Part shown: positions 54,918-64,000 of the stretch, one piece after another
How positions within the stretch are numbered: position 1 is the first letter of the stretch
Layout of the letters: every line of letters starts with the position of its first letter
Source of the DNA: JAMXLO01 sp963749575
GTDB lineage: Bacteria; Pseudomonadota; Alphaproteobacteria; Acetobacterales; Acetobacteraceae
Direction: 5' to 3'
Length of the DNA: 64,000 nt
NCBI GenBank assembly: GCA_963749575.1
Contig: CAVVNM010000020.1
Coordinates: 1-64,000, forward strand
Notes under the pieces: generated by a model
Told to the model about the DNA's origin: nothing
The model's input: the letters and a program-made list of their open reading frames with translations, nothing else
Database searches by the model: none
Translations under genes and position numbers: made by a program

Positions 54918-57306
54918 TCAATGGGTGGGGGGAAGAAACTGCATGGCAAGTGGTGCCTTCGGCAGATCATGCGAGTCCCAGGCTTCCCAGCCGCCACGAT
55001 ACCAATAGACCCTGGTGTAACCGAGCGCGATCAATCGCAAAGCAAGATTCCAGCTCGGCCAATGATTGATGCTGTATGAGAACACCACGATCGGATGCTG
55101 CTTGTCGCCAGCGGTCGCTTCGCCGACCAGTCTTGCCAGGGCAGTCTGCCACTCGTCGTTCAGGCTGCCGGTGGATCCGAAATCGACCAGGATCGCCCCG
55201 GGGATCGTCGGATTGAGCGGCGCCCTGGTCAGCACCAGGGGCTTGGCCGCCATCAGTTGCACCAATTCGTCGGTCCGGATCGTGGTGCCGCCGGGCACCG
55301 TCAGCGGCGTCGGACCATCGTTCCTGTCCTGCAGGACGGCGGCCGGCGGGATGTGAAAATCAGTCGTCTCGTCAAGGTGATCTCGCAGCCCCGCCCGGCG
55401 CATCCCGTCGGCGAGGCGGCGCTCCTGGGCCTGCCGCTCCGCATCGAAATACTGCGGGATACGATTGAGGAAGAACCGTACCGTGAAGTCCATGGTGCGC
55501 GGCGACGACATGGCCGAGGCGAGCATGGTATGGGCCTCGTCGAGCTGGCCGGTGAAGGCATATGCGATGGCGAGATACACCTTGGTACTTTCGATGACAT
55601 AGTCCCCTGGCTGGCGTTCCGCGATTTTGGCGGGCGACAACTCCGCCGTGGCGTGCAGGCCGCGTTCCAGCCAGCCGATGGCCTCGGCGTCGCGCCCGAC
55701 CACCAGCAGGAGACGGCCGAGCGTCGCGTAGATGACATCCTGATCGGCGGAACGCGGGATCAGCCGGGCGGTTCGTTCAAGCAACGGTATCGCCTCCCCG
55801 GCGCGCCCCCAACAGCTCGCGCACTGCACGAACTCGGCGGCGATGCCTGCGGCACTTGAATCGATGTCGAGCAGCCGGCTGAACGTGGCAACAGCTTCCT
55901 CATTGCGGTGTTGGCGGATCAGCAGGCGGAATTTGGCCGCCAGCACATCGGGTGAATTGGGTGCGGCATATTCCGCCCTGGTGATCAGGGTGGCCGCGCG
56001 ATTGATCGACCGATTGGTCACCAGCAGCATGCTTGCGACGCCGGCCTTGGCCGGCACCGAGGTCGGATCCAGACGAAGGGCCTGTTCGAAATAGCCGGCG
56101 GCGATGGTGTCGCGGACGTCGCTTCGAGGTTCCTGGAGGACCGCCTTGGCGCGCAACACCAGATCGTAGGCGGCCGGATCTGTCATCGCGGTCTCGGATT
56201 GCCGCTTCGCTGCATCGAATTTGATGTTGAGTGCCGTGCCGATACGCTGCACGGTGCTGTCCTGCCCGGCCTGAAGATCGCGCAACGGCTGATCGAACCG
56301 TTCCGCCCAGACATGGACGCCGTCATGGGCGGAGATCAGCTGCGCGTTGATGCGAACCGTCTCGCCAAGCTTGCGGACGCTGCCCTCCAGCACATAGCGG
56401 ACGCCAAGCTGCCGACCGACATCGCGAATGTCCACCTGCTTGCCGCGATAGGTGAATGCTGACTCGCGAGCCACCACGAAAGTACCCTCGAGATGCGACA
56501 GATCGGTGGTCAGATCTTCCGCGATACCGTCCGCAAGGTAGTCCTCGTCGCGGTCGCTGCTGAGATTGGTGAACGGCAGCACCGCGATGGAGAGCGGAGG
56601 GGTGCCATCGTCGGCCGCCGGTTTCGCCTCCGGCACCCGGTGCGCGATCAGCCACGTGCCCATGCCGGCCAGCACGACGCAGAGCAGCACCAACCCGGCC
56701 ACGATTTGTCTGAGCGGGAGCCGATGCGGCGTTGACGGTCGATCCAGGCGTACCACGAATGCCTCGACCGGCCGCGCAATGTTCTTCAGATCAAGTGCGC
56801 CCATCGGCTCGAACTGCAGGTCCTGCCCCTGCACATGATTGCGCACGATGGCGGACACGCACACGCAGCCGGGCGGACAGACCGCCTGGAGCCGCGCAGC
56901 GACATTGACGCTGTCGCCGTGCAGGTTGTGCTCACCGTCGGCGATCGCATCACCGGCGTTGATCCCCATGCGGAAACGGATGCGGCGATGCGGCGGATCA
57001 CCTTGATCGAATTCCGGTATCCGGGTCTGGATCTCGACCGCGGAGCGCACCGCCGACAGGTACGCTGGAAAACTCCACCAGCAGCGAATCGCCGGCAGTG
57101 TTGACGACTTTCCCGCCATACCGCTCGAGCACGGGATCGATCAGAGCGTGCCTCAATCGCGCGAGCCGTGCGTAGGTTCCGCTGTCGTCTTCGCCGATCA
57201 GCCGGCTGTAGTCCACCATATCGGCATGCACGAACGCCGCGAGTTTGCGCGCGTCGGTTGCTCTGGCCGCAGGAGGTGCGCTCGATTCTGCCTGCACTTT
57301 GGGCAC
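54918..57306 (-). CDS. Class III cyclase-TolB-like-TPR protein with C-terminal degenerate rhodanese (frameshifted)
   Basis: About 795 residues. The N-terminal cyclase domain has LAAFVHADMVDYSRL, GDSLLVEF and, after a one-base shift near 57058, FRMGINAGDAIADGEHNLHG and DSVNVAARLQ. A membrane segment (GLVLLCVVLAGMGTWLIA) follows. Next come a TolB-N-like segment (SIAVLPFTNLSSDRDEDYLA) and TPR-like helices. The last 130 residues are rhodanese-like (GAILVDFGSTG, YWYRGGWEAW). In the matching CXXCW-type rhodaneses the active loop has Cys; here it is SYSINHWPSWN, so that domain is probably non-catalytic and may be a binding module. This is a signalling protein, lodged between tsf and pyrH. Confidence 0.8.
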
Positions 57307-57473
57307 TCGGGTTCGGCAATTAATGCTACGATGGACCCTGGTGCGGTGTCACGGGCAAGGCATCGGCGGAACCCACACCCGGCAGTGATGCGCGAAGCTC
57401 GGACGCTGTCATGCAGCGCCCAGGGCAGCGCCCAGGGCAGCGCGCACGGCGCGCCCGTGGGAGGGACGGCGCC

Positions 57474-58365
57474 TCAGGCGGCCTGATCGAGCGTGGAGGC
57501 GGCATCCAATGTGGTGGCACGGCGCAGGTCGCGCGGCTGCGTTTCGTCGTGCGGGCGGCCGCGATGCATGGTGCAGCGATTGTCCCAGATCACCAGGTCG
57601 CCGACCCGCCAGGAGTGGCGGTAGACGAACTGCCGCTGCGTGGCGTGCGCCGTGAGGTCCCACAAGAGCAGGCGGCCGTCCGCCACCGGCCAGTGGACGA
57701 CGTGGGAGGCGTGAGCGGACAAGTACAGCGTCTTGCGCTGCGACCCCGGATGCCGCCGCACCAGGCGCTGCGGCGACGGCGGGTACTGTTCGCGTTCGCC
57801 CGGCGGAAACTCCGTGAAGCCGATCTGGCCACGCGACCAGAACACGTCGTGCTCCACGACCAGGTCGTCGATCGCCTGCTGCGTCGCGTCCGGCAACGCG
57901 TCGTAGGCGGCGCGCATGTCGGCGAACTCGGTCTCGCCGTTGCCGAACGGCGAGGGCGGCGGCAGCGCGACCGCGTGCAGCATGCCGAGTACCGACGGGG
58001 ACCGGCATGTACGAGGCATCAGTATGCCAGAGGCGGTTGCCAAGACTGTCCAGCCGGCGGCGGTCGTCCAGGCGGCGGACCTTGCTGTCCGCGTCGAGGT
58101 TGGAGATGTCGCCGATCTGCGGGATGGCGAGCCGGCGCCGGCCGGGGCGTGCGGCGGCACGGCCGATCTCGAGCGGACCGAATTGCCCAGCGAAGTCGCG
58201 CAGTTGCGCATCGGACAGGTGCTGGTCACGCAGGATCACTACTGCGAACCGATCGATTGCGAGCCAGGTCGCGGCGACGTCCGCGGCGTCGATGGGCCGG
58301 CTCAGATCGAGCCCGGCGATCTCGGCGGCAAACGACGATTGTAGCGGACGTGTCGTGACAGGCAT
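57474..58365 (-). CDS. TauD/TfdA-family Fe(II)/2-oxoglutarate dioxygenase (frameshifted)
   Basis: About 296 residues from ATG 58365 (MPVTTRPLQSSF). The iron-binding HxD is in WHTDASYMP, and the distal His and the 2-oxoglutarate Arg lie in DNRCTMHRGRP and RDLRRATT. The frame shifts by one in a G run at about 57997-58000. TauD-type enzymes hydroxylate sulfonates, phenoxyacetates or other acids; the substrate cannot be told. It sits after tsf on the same strand, outside the normal translation-gene order. Confidence 0.85.
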
Positions 58366-58444
58366 GTGCAATCCTCGCCGCAAATGTCCGTTGCGGGATG
58401 CCAGTCTGATCGCTGGCCGCGTCGCGGACGGCGTGAGACCGCCG

Positions 58445-59328
58445 CTACGCTGCGGCCGCTTCCGACTTGTCGATCCCTTCGCCCAACTTGAAACGCGCGA
58501 AGCCGACCAGCTTCACGCCGGCCTTCGCCAGCACCGCCTTCACGCGGCTCTCGCCGTCGTGCACCCAGACCTGCTCGAGCAGCACGACCTCCTCGTAGAA
58601 CTTGCGGATGCGGCCCTCGACCATCTTCTCGATGATGTTGTCGGGCCGACCCGAGGCGCGCGCCTGCTCGACCAGTACCGCCTTCTCGCGCGCCAGCGAC
58701 GCCGGCTCGACGCCGTCGATATCGATCGCTTCGGGGCTGCTGGCAGCGATGTGCATGCCGACCTGGCGGCCGAGCGTCTCCAGCGCCGCCATCTCGCCGC
58801 TGCCCTCGATCGCCACCAGCACGCCGATCTTGCCCAGGCCCGGCTTCAGCGTGTTGTGCACGTAGGTCGCCACCACGCCGCTGCCGACGCTCAGCACGCG
58901 GGCGCGGCGGAGGTTCATGTTCTCGCCGATCGTGGCGACGAGCTGGGTGAGTTCATCGGCCACCGTCCGGCCGGAGCCGGGATACGGCGCAGACCTTGAT
59001 CGCATCGAGGTCCTCGCCGACCGAAAGCGCGATCCGCGTCACCGCCTCGACGAAGGCCTGGAACTGAATCGTTGCGGGCGACGAAGTCGGTCTCGGCGTT
59101 GACCTCCACCATCGCCGCGCGGCCGGGCGCGGAGACGACGCCGACCAGGCCCTCGGCGGCGACGCGGCCGGACTTCTTTGCCGCGGCGGCAAGGCCCTTG
59201 GTGCGCAGCCAATCGACCGCGGCCTCCATGTCGCCGCCGGCCTCGGTCAGCGCGCGCTTGCAATCCATCATGCCGGCGCCGGTCTTCTCGCGCAGGTCCT
59301 TCACCATGGCGGCGGTGATGTCAGGCAT
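58445..59328 (-). CDS. tsf: Translation elongation factor Ts (two frameshifts)
   Basis: The GDP-exchange factor for EF-Tu. ATG 59328 begins MPDITAAMVKDLREKTGAGM, followed by DCKRALTEAGGDMEAAVDWL, the UBA-like N-terminus. VNAETDFVARND is the core contact motif. One-base shifts near 59070 and 58985 lead to FQAFVEAVTRIAL and then ADELTQLVATIGENM. It ends DKSEAAAA. It follows rpsB by 14 bases. The damage is likely in the sequence data, since the gene is essential. Confidence 0.94.
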
Positions 59329-59342
59329 GGTTTCCGGCCTCC

Positions 59343-60126
59343 TCAGGCGTTGGCCGCTTCGGGCGGGCATCTCGAGCTCCGGCATCGCCTCCGGCGGCAG
59401 GTTCTCGACCGCGCCCATATCCTGGCCCGAGGCGGCCATCTCGGCGCTGATGCCATCCAGCACCGCGCCCGCCACCAGGTCGCAGTACAGCGTGATGGCG
59501 CGGATCGCATCGTCGTTGCCGGGCACCGGAAAGGTCACGCCGACCGGGTCGGAGTTGCTGTCGAGGATCGCGACCACCGGGATGTGCAGCTTGTTCGCCT
59601 CCTCGACCGCGAGCTTCTCCTTGTTCGTGTCGATGATGAACAGGATGTCCGGCAGCCCGCCCATCTCCTTGATGCCGCCCAGCGCGCGTTCCAGCTTGTC
59701 CTTGTCGCGGGTGATGTCGAGCACCTCCTTCTTGGTGAGGCCCTCGATGTTGCCGCCCAGCAGTTCCTCGATCTGGCGCAGCCGCTTGATCGAGCCGGTG
59801 ATGGTCTTCCAGTTGGTCAGCGTGCCGCCGAGCCAGCGGTGGTTCACGTAATACTGGCCGCAGCGCTTGGCGGCGTCGGCGACGTATTCCGCAGCGGCCC
59901 GCTTGGTGCCGACGAACAGCACGCGCCCGCCGGCCGCGGTCACGTCACGCACGGCGCGCAGGGCGCGGTCGAGCAGCGGCACGGTCTGCTGCAGGTCGAT
60001 GATGTGCACCTGGTTGCGCACGCCATACAGGTACGGCCCCATCGCCGGGTTCCAGCGGCGGGTGTGGTGGCCGAAATGCACGCCGGCTTCGAGGAGCTGG
60101 CGCATTGAGAAGTCGGGCATCGCCAT
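59343..60126 (-). CDS. rpsB: 30S ribosomal protein S2 (frameshift near the 3' end)
   Basis: ATG 60126 (MAMPDFSMRQ; MPDF at 60120 is an alternative). The family segments are QLLEAGVHFGHHTRRWNP, FVGTKRAAAEYV, VNHRWLGGTLTNWKTI and LDSNSDPVGVTFPVPGND. A surplus C near 59365 makes the raw frame run into tsf; the corrected end is PAEAANA with TGA 59343-59345. The tail after residue 225 is Met/Glu-rich. It is the first gene of the essential cluster. Confidence 0.95.
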
Positions 60127-60478
60127 GGGGGCGGATCCTTTCGCTGCGTCCGGTTGAGCCTCCGCGGGGCTGCGTCTCGCGACACCGGACCCGGCGAACC
60201 GGGAAAGGCGCCCCGCGTGTGAATTACCGGCTGCGCCGGCGGGCGGGGATATGGCGGAGATGCGGGGGGAACGCAAGTCGCCAGCGGGCCGCTGGAATGA
60301 CCGGATCGCGGCGGCGCGAGCGGTCCCTTCGCCGGCCGGACGCATTTCCCATGCGCCGCGGCATTGGTGTACGGAGCAGTCAGCGGGATGGGCCGGCGCA
60401 TCGGGTCGGTCCATCGAGATGGTGGGTTCCATACGCAGTCGATACAAAGACTGCCAAGCTGCTGAGGTTGGGAACGCT

Positions 60479-62248
60479 ATGGTTCGGCAGTCCGTGTCCG
60501 CATTCGGGGAGGACGCCCGGGGACGAGTTGCGGCGAGCGACGGAGACCGGTCGCGACACCTGACGCTGCGCACGCTGCACGATATCGGCGAGCTTGGTGC
60601 GCCCGAGGCGGAACTGCTCGCCGGGCTGGACAGCGGCGGATACCATCAATGCGGCGATGGCAGCTTGCCGACGGTGGGCGACATGGGCCGCGCAATACGG
60701 GCGAGCCTGCTCCGCCTCCTCCTGCTGGGCGCACCGGATGTTCCCCGACTGCACGAGAAGGGGCTTCGCCTCCGGGGAGCATGGGTAATCGGCAGCCTCG
60801 ATCTGGAGGGATGTCAGGACCTCCGCGGCATCACGCTCGCGGATTGCCGGTTCGATTCACCGCTCATTCTACGATCCGCGGGCATCGACTCGCTGCTGCT
60901 TGACGGCTCCGTGCTCCCGGGGCTGGCGGCGGAACGGCTACGCGCGAAGGGCGGCGTCCATCTTCGCGCCGCCGAGATCGATGGCGCGATCAATCTGCGG
61001 GGCGCACAGCTCGATGGCGACCTTGTCCTGGATGGCTCGGCGGTCACCCAGATCGGCGGCATCGCGTTCGACGCCGCCCACATCGTGACGCGCGGTGATC
61101 TAACGCTGCGCGGTTCGCGGCTGCGTGGCTCGGTCAGGGTCGTGGGCGCTCAGCTGACCGGCGACCTGAGCCTGATCGGCACCAGTCTGGGCGCCGCGGA
61201 AGGCATCGCCTTGGCCGCCGACGGCGTGAAGGTCGCGGGCGACGTCGATCTTCGCGCGGCAACGATTGCCGGCGAAGCCAGCTTTATCGGTTCGCGTGTC
61301 CGCGGCGACGTCAAGCTGGAGGGTGGGACATTCGAGGCGCCTGGGGGCATCGCGTTGACGCTCAACCGAGCGGTGATCGAGGGCGCGCTGTTTCTTCGGC
61401 ATGGCACCAAGATGGCTGGCGCGCTCAGTCTGAACGGGACGCAGGTCGGAACGATCGTCGACGAGCCCGAGAGCTGGCCCAAGGCAGGCGACCTGCTGTT
61501 GAACCGCTTCCGCTATGGCGGCTTTGTGGGAGGCCCGGTCGATGCGCGGACCCGGCTTGACTGGTTGTCGCGGCAGTCACCGGCGCGCTGGGGCGAGGAT
61601 TTCTGGCCGCAGCCGTACGAACAGCTGAGCACTGTGCTGGACCAGATGGGCCATCGCGATGACGCCCGCAGAATCCTGTTCGAGAAGGAACGCCTGCAAC
61701 GGCGGATGCGGCGGATCAGGGCCGGTCGGCCGTGGCGCACCATCCTGCTGCTGAAGGATGCCCTGCTGCTGCTGACGGTCGGCTACGGGCTCCATCCGCT
61801 GCTGGCATTCGTCTGGATTGCTCTGTTCTGGCTGGCCGGGGTTGGGCTGCTCGCTGCCGTCCAGACGGAGGGTCAGCTGCGGCCGAACTCTGCGGTATTC
61901 CTGCGCTCGCCCGAGTGGGTGTTGTGCGGAGCGCCGAGTACGCAGGAGCTCTATCTGCCGTCGTCCGATCAGCGCCGTCGGGGTCTGGCTGTCCCTGGGC
62001 AGTCACAGGTCGGATGTTTCCTTCAGCAACCGGAAGTACGGTCGTTTCCGAAATTCAATAAGTGGGTGTATTCGCTGGAGGCCGTGCTGCCGGGACTTGA
62101 GGCCGGACAGCGCGCCTATTGGTCACCGGATACGCGATCCGGACTTGGTTATACTGCCAAGCGCTTTGAATATGTGCAGAGAATTGCTGGGCTTGCTCTC
62201 GGGGTGCTGGCCCTCGCCGGTTTCTCCGGACTGGTGCGATTGAAATAG
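60479..62248 (+). CDS. Beta-helical membrane protein of unknown function
   Basis: About 589 residues from ATG 60479 (an open frame extends to 60251, but that part is unlike the rest). From about residue 85 to 330 it has a quasi-repeat of short strands (LRLRGAWVIGSLDLEGC, INLRGAQLDGDLVLDGS, GDLTLRGSRLRGSVRV), like a pentapeptide or bactofilin-type beta-helix. A soluble linker (SRQSPARWGEDFWPQPYEQL) follows, then two or three membrane segments near the C-terminus. Similar proteins have been labelled 'membrane-associated oxidoreductase', without good evidence. It stands alone, divergent from rpsB. Confidence 0.7.
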   Translation: MVRQSVSAFGEDARGRVAASDGDRSRHLTLRTLHDIGELGAPEAELLAGLDSGGYHQCGDGSLPTVGDMGRAIRASLLRLLLLGAPDVPRLHEKGLRLRGAWVIGSLDLEGCQDLRGITLADCRFDSPLILRSAGIDSLLLDGSVLPGLAAERLRAKGGVHLRAAEIDGAINLRGAQLDGDLVLDGSAVTQIGGIAFDAAHIVTRGDLTLRGSRLRGSVRVVGAQLTGDLSLIGTSLGAAEGIALAADGVKVAGDVDLRAATIAGEASFIGSRVRGDVKLEGGTFEAPGGIALTLNRAVIEGALFLRHGTKMAGALSLNGTQVGTIVDEPESWPKAGDLLLNRFRYGGFVGGPVDARTRLDWLSRQSPARWGEDFWPQPYEQLSTVLDQMGHRDDARRILFEKERLQRRMRRIRAGRPWRTILLLKDALLLLTVGYGLHPLLAFVWIALFWLAGVGLLAAVQTEGQLRPNSAVFLRSPEWVLCGAPSTQELYLPSSDQRRRGLAVPGQSQVGCFLQQPEVRSFPKFNKWVYSLEAVLPGLEAGQRAYWSPDTRSGLGYTAKRFEYVQRIAGLALGVLALAGFSGLVRLK

Positions 62249-62276
62249 CCGGCAGGTTGGCGGTCGCGCGAACGGA

Positions 62277-62394
62277 AAGCAAGAATAACACGGATTACAC
62301 GGAAAGAGATTTCGTGCGCTGCGCGCGAAGCGCTCGATTCCTATCCGTGCAATCCGTGCGCCTTAATCCGTGTAATCCGTGTTATTGCTTGCTT
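62277..62394. repeat. Inverted repeat with ATCCGTG/CACGGAT units
   Basis: The left arm 62277-62303 and right arm 62367-62394 pair over 27-28 bases with one bulge (left AAGCAAGAATAACACGGATT; right, inverted, AAGCAAGCAATAACACGGAT). The spacer holds more AATCCGTG units. Like the repeats at 40457 and 42556, the outer end reads AAGCAAG. It lies between two convergent genes. Confidence 0.88.
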
Positions 62395-62434
62395 TATTGC
62401 CGCTGTTGCGGAGGTGCACGGGCTGGGTTGGTGC

Positions 62435-63046
62435 TCAGCCCGGCTCGATCCGGTCCATCTGCCTGGCGCCGTAGCGCCAGCTCCACGCGATCATCAGGCC
62501 GAGGCAGCAGAGCCACATCGCCTCACTGACCGGCAGGAACAGCGCGATCGGCAGCAGCGGGATCAGGATCAGGCGCAACGAGGCCTCGATCAGCAAAGCT
62601 ATCGCCCAGACCGCGGTGATCTGGCGCATCAGGCGGCGGTACTGCGGCAGAGTGTCCCAAAGGGATTCGGCGTGCTGCCGGTCAGCCTCGTCCTGGCCGA
62701 GGCGCGCCAGATGGAACACCAGCGGGCGGCGTGCCAACAGCGACGCCAGGAAGGCCAGGCCGAGCGAACCGGTGAACAGCGAGCCCTTGGCCAGGGCGAG
62801 GAACGGGCTGGTGAAATACAACGCGGCCAGAATTGAAATCACGGTGGCGACCAGCACGATCATGCCAAGCGCCTGCACGCGGCGTTCGCGCACGAAACCC
62901 CAGATGATGGCGCCGACGGGAAACACCGCGCCGGCCGCCAGCGCCTGCACCGTCGGCACGCCCTGATAGCTCAGCAGCAGGTATGTCGCGTACGGCAGCC
63001 CGGCATTCACGAAGATGTCGCGCAGCAGCACGTTGCGTTCGGTCAT
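62435..63046 (-). CDS. VC0807-like small integral membrane protein
   Basis: 203 residues from ATG 63046, overlapping the asnB stop by ATGA. It has five or six hydrophobic segments (AGLPYATYLLLSYQG, GAVFPVGAIIWGFV and LGMIVLVATVISILAAL among them). The spacing and the motif around SLWDTLPQYRR resemble the VC0807 family of uncharacterised membrane proteins. Its function is unknown. It is translationally coupled to an asparagine-synthetase-like gene. Confidence 0.7.
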   Translation of the reverse strand: MTERNVLLRDIFVNAGLPYATYLLLSYQGVPTVQALAAGAVFPVGAIIWGFVRERRVQALGMIVLVATVISILAALYFTSPFLALAKGSLFTGSLGLAFLASLLARRPLVFHLARLGQDEADRQHAESLWDTLPQYRRLMRQITAVWAIALLIEASLRLILIPLLPIALFLPVSEAMWLCCLGLMIAWSWRYGARQMDRIEPG

Positions 63047-64000
63047 TGCGCCGCCAGTGTCTCGAACACATCGCCGACCGGCGGCAATCCGAGAATGTGC
63101 CGGCGGTGCCATAGCGCGTAGAACAGCAGCTTCCAGCAGGCGAAGCCGTGGCGCCAGCGGCGGATGTGGCTGAACAGCATCCGGACCTTGGCCGGGTCGG
63201 CGATCTCCGCGATCCCCGGCTGTGCCGCCACCAGCGGCCCGAGCCGCGACCCCTGCCCCTTGATCCACTCTCCCACCGGCACGGTGAACCCCTGCTTCGG
63301 CGCGAACGGCCGCGCCACCGGCAGATGCTTCTCCAGCCACTTGCGCAGGATCCACTTGCCCATGCCATCGCGCAGCTTCAGCCCATCTGGCAGCCGGAAC
63401 GCCGCGTTGGCCACGCCGGGGTCGAGGAACGGCGTGCGACCCTCCACCGCGTGCGCCATCATGCAGCGATCCAGCTTCAGCAGCAGGTCGTGCGGCAGCC
63501 AGTCGGTCATGTCGGTCACCTGCGCCGCCGCCAGCCGCGAGCGGCCACCGTCCGCCGCCTCTGCCTCCGCCGCGGCGATGCCGTCGCGCCATGCGGACGG
63601 TCGCGTGCGCAGCACGTCAACCCGGTCGAAGCTGCCGCGCGCCCACATCGTGCGCCCACCGCGCCACCACGGCTTCATGGCGCTCTGGTAGCGCGGATAG
63701 CCGGCGAAGATCTCGTCGCCCCCCTCGCCGCTCAGCACCACCTTCACGTCCTGTCGCGCGCGCCGGGCCAGGAACCAGGTGGGGATGATGGCGTAATCCG
63801 CCGCCGGGATCGTCCATGCAGGCGACGATTTCCGGCAGATGCTCGCCAGACCATCCGTTCGTTGACCTCGATCGTCTCGTGCTTTGCCCCGAGCGCCTTG
63901 GCGACCGTTGCGGCGTGCTCGCGCTCGTCGGCCGCCCCTGGCGCGTCGAAGCCGGCGGTGTACGCCAGCACCGGCTGGCTGTTCAGCCGCGCCATCAGTG
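63043..64000 (-). CDS. Asparagine synthetase (glutamine-hydrolysing)-like, C-terminal part; truncated by window edge, frameshifted
   Basis: Reading from the window edge: NSQPVLAYTAGFDAPGAADE (after the ATP PP-loop, which lies outside), LGAKHETIEVNERMVW, then one-base shifts near 63847 and 63805, and KVVLSGEGGDEIFAGYPRYQ, the signature of AsnB-type synthetases. HDLLLKLDRCMMAHAVEGR and RTPFLDPGVA follow. The enzyme transfers ammonia to an Asp or to a glycan or peptide carboxylate. Members near surface-glycan genes often modify sugars; no such link is visible here. Confidence 0.85.
   Translation of the reverse strand, partial: TDGAAEQPAGAGVHRRLRRARGGRRARARRNGRQGARGKARDDRGQRTDGLASICRKSSPAWTIPAADYAIIPTWFLARRARQDVKVVLSGEGGDEIFAGYPRYQSAMKPWWRGGRTMWARGSFDRVDVLRTRPSAWRDGIAAAEAEAADGGRSRLAAAQVTDMTDWLPHDLLLKLDRCMMAHAVEGRTPFLDPGVANAAFRLPDGLKLRDGMGKWILRKWLEKHLPVARPFAPKQGFTVPVGEWIKGQGSRLGPLVAAQPGIAEIADPAKVRMLFSHIRRWRHGFACWKLLFYALWHRRHILGLPPVGDVFETLAAQ

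Noticed and set aside
1..64000. tRNA, rRNA or riboswitch genes
   Set aside because: I found no cloverleaf, conserved rRNA segment or known riboswitch core by eye. A covariance-model scan would be needed to exclude them.

Overview
This window looks like chromosomal DNA of a GC-rich alphaproteobacterium, most likely Rhodospirillales and probably Acetobacteraceae. The evidence is an hfq-hflX pair, the rpsB-tsf-pyrH-frr-uppS-cdsA-dxr-rseP order on one strand, high GC with GTG/TTG starts, and a molybdenum-hydroxylase operon. I made no database search; all family names come from motifs read in the translations.

Layout. 1-1.1 kb: 3' part of a patatin-like lipase. 1.6-6 kb (minus): hfq, hflX, an inositol-monophosphatase-like gene, a HAD phosphatase and a methyltransferase. 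6.2-20 kb: a surface-glycan locus with a sulfotransferase, an exported unknown protein, a GT90 glycosyltransferase, a NeuD-type acetyltransferase, a DegT-type aminotransferase and a large glycosyltransferase. The aminotransferase is split by three insertion sequences nested in one another: IS1380, containing IS630, containing IS110. A fourth IS replaced the C-terminus of the large glycosyltransferase. 20-25 kb: a xanthine-dehydrogenase-family operon (FAD, 2Fe-2S and Mo subunits) with a small ubiquitin-like protein. 25-32.5 kb: a metallophosphoesterase, a three-gene TIGR04255-type cassette lying between two copies of a dehydrogenase 3' end, that dehydrogenase, a CoA-transferase and an alcohol dehydrogenase.

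32.4-34.6 kb holds the most unusual gene: a TIR-NB-ARC (NLR-like) protein whose expected TPR region is replaced by a membrane-anchored bacterial sugar-transferase domain. 34.7-36.7 kb: a ParA-like ATPase, a CopD-like membrane protein and an EamA transporter. 37-42.7 kb is a graveyard of transposase remnants around a cupin gene and one intact IS4 element. 42.7-49.3 kb: a Pat-type acetyltransferase/acyl-CoA-ligase fusion, a PAS protein and a GDSL autotransporter. 49.6-60.1 kb (minus): the essential rseP-to-rpsB cluster, with a cyclase-rhodanese fusion and a TauD-family gene lodged between tsf and pyrH. The end has a beta-helical membrane protein, a small membrane protein and a partial asnB.

A warning for any user: at least twenty genes, including rpsB, tsf, pyrH, uppS, cdsA, dxr and rseP, contain one-base shifts, often in short G or C runs. 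Because essential genes are hit, most of these are probably consensus errors and not real pseudogenes. I annotate such genes over their full reconstructed span.
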